Below, in pieces: positions 62,912 through 64,000 of a stretch of DNA of 64,000 nucleotides (position 1 is its first letter; every line of letters begins with the position of its first letter). The stretch is from Akkermansiaceae bacterium UBA956 (GTDB taxonomy: Bacteria; Verrucomicrobiota; Verrucomicrobiia; Verrucomicrobiales; Akkermansiaceae), in contig DBCO01000014.1 of NCBI GenBank assembly GCA_002293145.1, forward strand, positions 1 to 64,000, given 5' to 3'. Under the pieces are notes generated by a model that saw only the letters and a list, made by a program, of their open reading frames with translations, was not told where the DNA came from and searched no databases. The position numbers were made by a program, and so were the translations under genes.

Positions 62912-63946
62912 TTATTTTGTTAAAATATCTGAAATAATATCATCGATTTTTCTCGGTGGACATGCAGCATCAATCATCTGCAAACTTCTAAATGTGCCAG
63001 GCAAGGTTTCAATTTTTCTGTTTTTGAGATTCATCAAAGGCAGTAAAAAATGATCCCGATGAAGAGCACAGCACAACGCGGCGTGAAATTCATCGATGCA
63101 TTCTTGCGAATCAACATAACTATCGGTAATCAGACAGATCGCTTTACGTGAAGCGTGCAATCCAGAAATGATGGATGGCTTCCAATAAGAGCCGGCTTGA
63201 ATCGAATTTTCATCAATAAACATTCTAATCCCTGGCGCGCGCTGACGCATCAAGTTGATCATTGTCTGTGCATACGAATAATCTTTGCGACGATAGCTCA
63301 CGAAGTAATCATATTGAGGATCGTTATGATTTTTCATTGCACCCCATTCATTTTTTATTTGCTCGAAGAAAATTCCAGCCTCAAACACGAGCTGATAAAT
63401 ATCATGAGATTTTTCATGTAATACGATCTGCACTTTGGAGACGGGCAATGATCCTTTTAAATGATTGTATGCTTGTCTTATGATTGCTTCAAGCATGATT
63501 GATTTGCTGGTGCGCTGATCTCCTGTTGACAAAAGAGGAATCCTCAGTGTGTTGAAATTTTGACAGGTTTTCGAGAGAGAAAATTCAGTAACCATCCGAA
63601 AAACATTTCCAACAACGCTTGCCGGATCGATAGCGCATCCTTGTTCAAAGCACAAAATTCGACGAAATGGAATATGCTGCGGAAGCAAATGAGAAATCCA
63701 GCAATGCCACCGATCGCGTTCGTCCACTTCCTTGTCTGCAGCGAATTGATCCACATCAATTCCCTGCTTCCACAAAGACTCGATCATTGTGCCGGGTGTC
63801 GGAGCATAGTTATTTTTGAAAGATGATATCGCCAAAATGTCCACTGATTCGTCAGCCGAGCATTTCGTGGCATCTCCCACACATATTTCCAATGTGTGTG
63901 GAAAATGATTAATATCCCTTACTTCTTTGCTGAAAATAATTTTCAT
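62912..63946 (-). CDS. Macro-like/TIR fusion protein (predicted NAD-processing effector)
   Basis: 344 residues. N-terminal half (about 1-200) resembles macro-like ADP-ribose-binding domains: VDILAISSFKNNYAPTPGT, IPLLSTGDQRTS (the GtG loop, residues 137-146) and a helical end. Residues about 211-344 are a TIR domain: YDYFVSYRRKDYSYA, MFIDENSIQAGSYW, ICLITDSYVDSQ and the probable catalytic Glu286 in CIDEF. TIR domains of bacterial defence systems hydrolyse or cyclise NAD. In type II Thoeris a macro protein and a TIR protein work together; here both domains share one chain. The gene may be longer outside, but a start at 63946 is clear. Confidence 0.82.
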   Translation of the reverse strand: MKIIFSKEVRDINHFPHTLEICVGDATKCSADESVDILAISSFKNNYAPTPGTMIESLWKQGIDVDQFAADKEVDERDRWHCWISHLLPQHIPFRRILCFEQGCAIDPASVVGNVFRMVTEFSLSKTCQNFNTLRIPLLSTGDQRTSKSIMLEAIIRQAYNHLKGSLPVSKVQIVLHEKSHDIYQLVFEAGIFFEQIKNEWGAMKNHNDPQYDYFVSYRRKDYSYAQTMINLMRQRAPGIRMFIDENSIQAGSYWKPSIISGLHASRKAICLITDSYVDSQECIDEFHAALCCALHRDHFLLPLMNLKNRKIETLPGTFRSLQMIDAACPPRKIDDIISDILTK

Positions 63947-64000
63947 TACCCCCTCACTTCTACTCTCCTGTATTTAAGTTAAGGCACGATATTTTACGGC

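Overview
The window looks like a chromosomal segment of a member of the Verrucomicrobiota (PVC group), at roughly balanced GC. I infer this from gene content, with moderate confidence. The markers are sulfatases, a DUF1552 protein, an M81 (MlrC-type) protein, a giant lamin-tail/CotH secreted protein, a long-form PurF and a LutA-like orphan. Strong Shine-Dalgarno sequences are scarce, and at least two promoters sit so close to the start codon that the mRNAs would be nearly leaderless.

Region 1 (1-19.4 kb) is mostly housekeeping. It holds a dead AraC-type regulator, a sulfatase, enolase with its terminator, a small HTH-like protein, an RsmA-Nudix fusion, a decayed DUF3592-like membrane gene, phosphofructokinase, a sugar isomerase-like protein, an RDD protein, Mfd, a SNF2 helicase and a purM-purF operon. 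Region 2 (19.7-28.8 kb) holds a 1710-residue LTD/CotH exoprotein and, on the minus strand, a thiamine uptake operon: TPP riboswitch, TonB receptor, PnuC-type transporter, NadR-like P-loop kinase. Region 3 (29-39.5 kb) holds a YwaF-like protein, a LutA-like protein, Ffh, and an eight-gene lipid-modification operon (SnoaL-like lipoprotein, desaturase, FAD oxidase, DUF1365, Cfa, DUF2062, DUF1295, second Cfa-like methyltransferase). Region 4 (39.5-41.4 kb) is a graveyard of RHS fragments with an orphan lipoprotein, palindromes and short direct repeats. Region 5 (41.4-55.5 kb) returns to core genes: YbjN, LysS, a transglutaminase, MurI, TsaB, citrate synthase, DUF58, DUF1552, M81 and a PlsC-like acyltransferase.

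Region 6 (55.7-64 kb) begins at tRNA-Ser(UGA) and looks like an accessory, defence-type island. Its main content is a six-gene, tightly overlapping minus-strand operon. In transcription order it encodes a multi-zinc/RING-like protein, a ThiF/E1-like adenylating enzyme, a small beta-grasp ubiquitin-like protein ending in Gly, an E2-like conjugating enzyme with an intact active-site Cys, a JAMM/JAB isopeptidase with all metal ligands, and a protein of unknown function. This is a complete predicted bacterial ubiquitin-like conjugation and deconjugation pathway, with a candidate E3 in first position. Upstream lie a small membrane operon (PqiA-like, a C2-like membrane-anchored protein, a secreted 35-residue repeat protein), a one-TM protein, and a macro-like/TIR fusion that resembles NAD-targeting antiphage effectors. 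The ubiquitin-like operon is the strongest candidate for an undescribed system.
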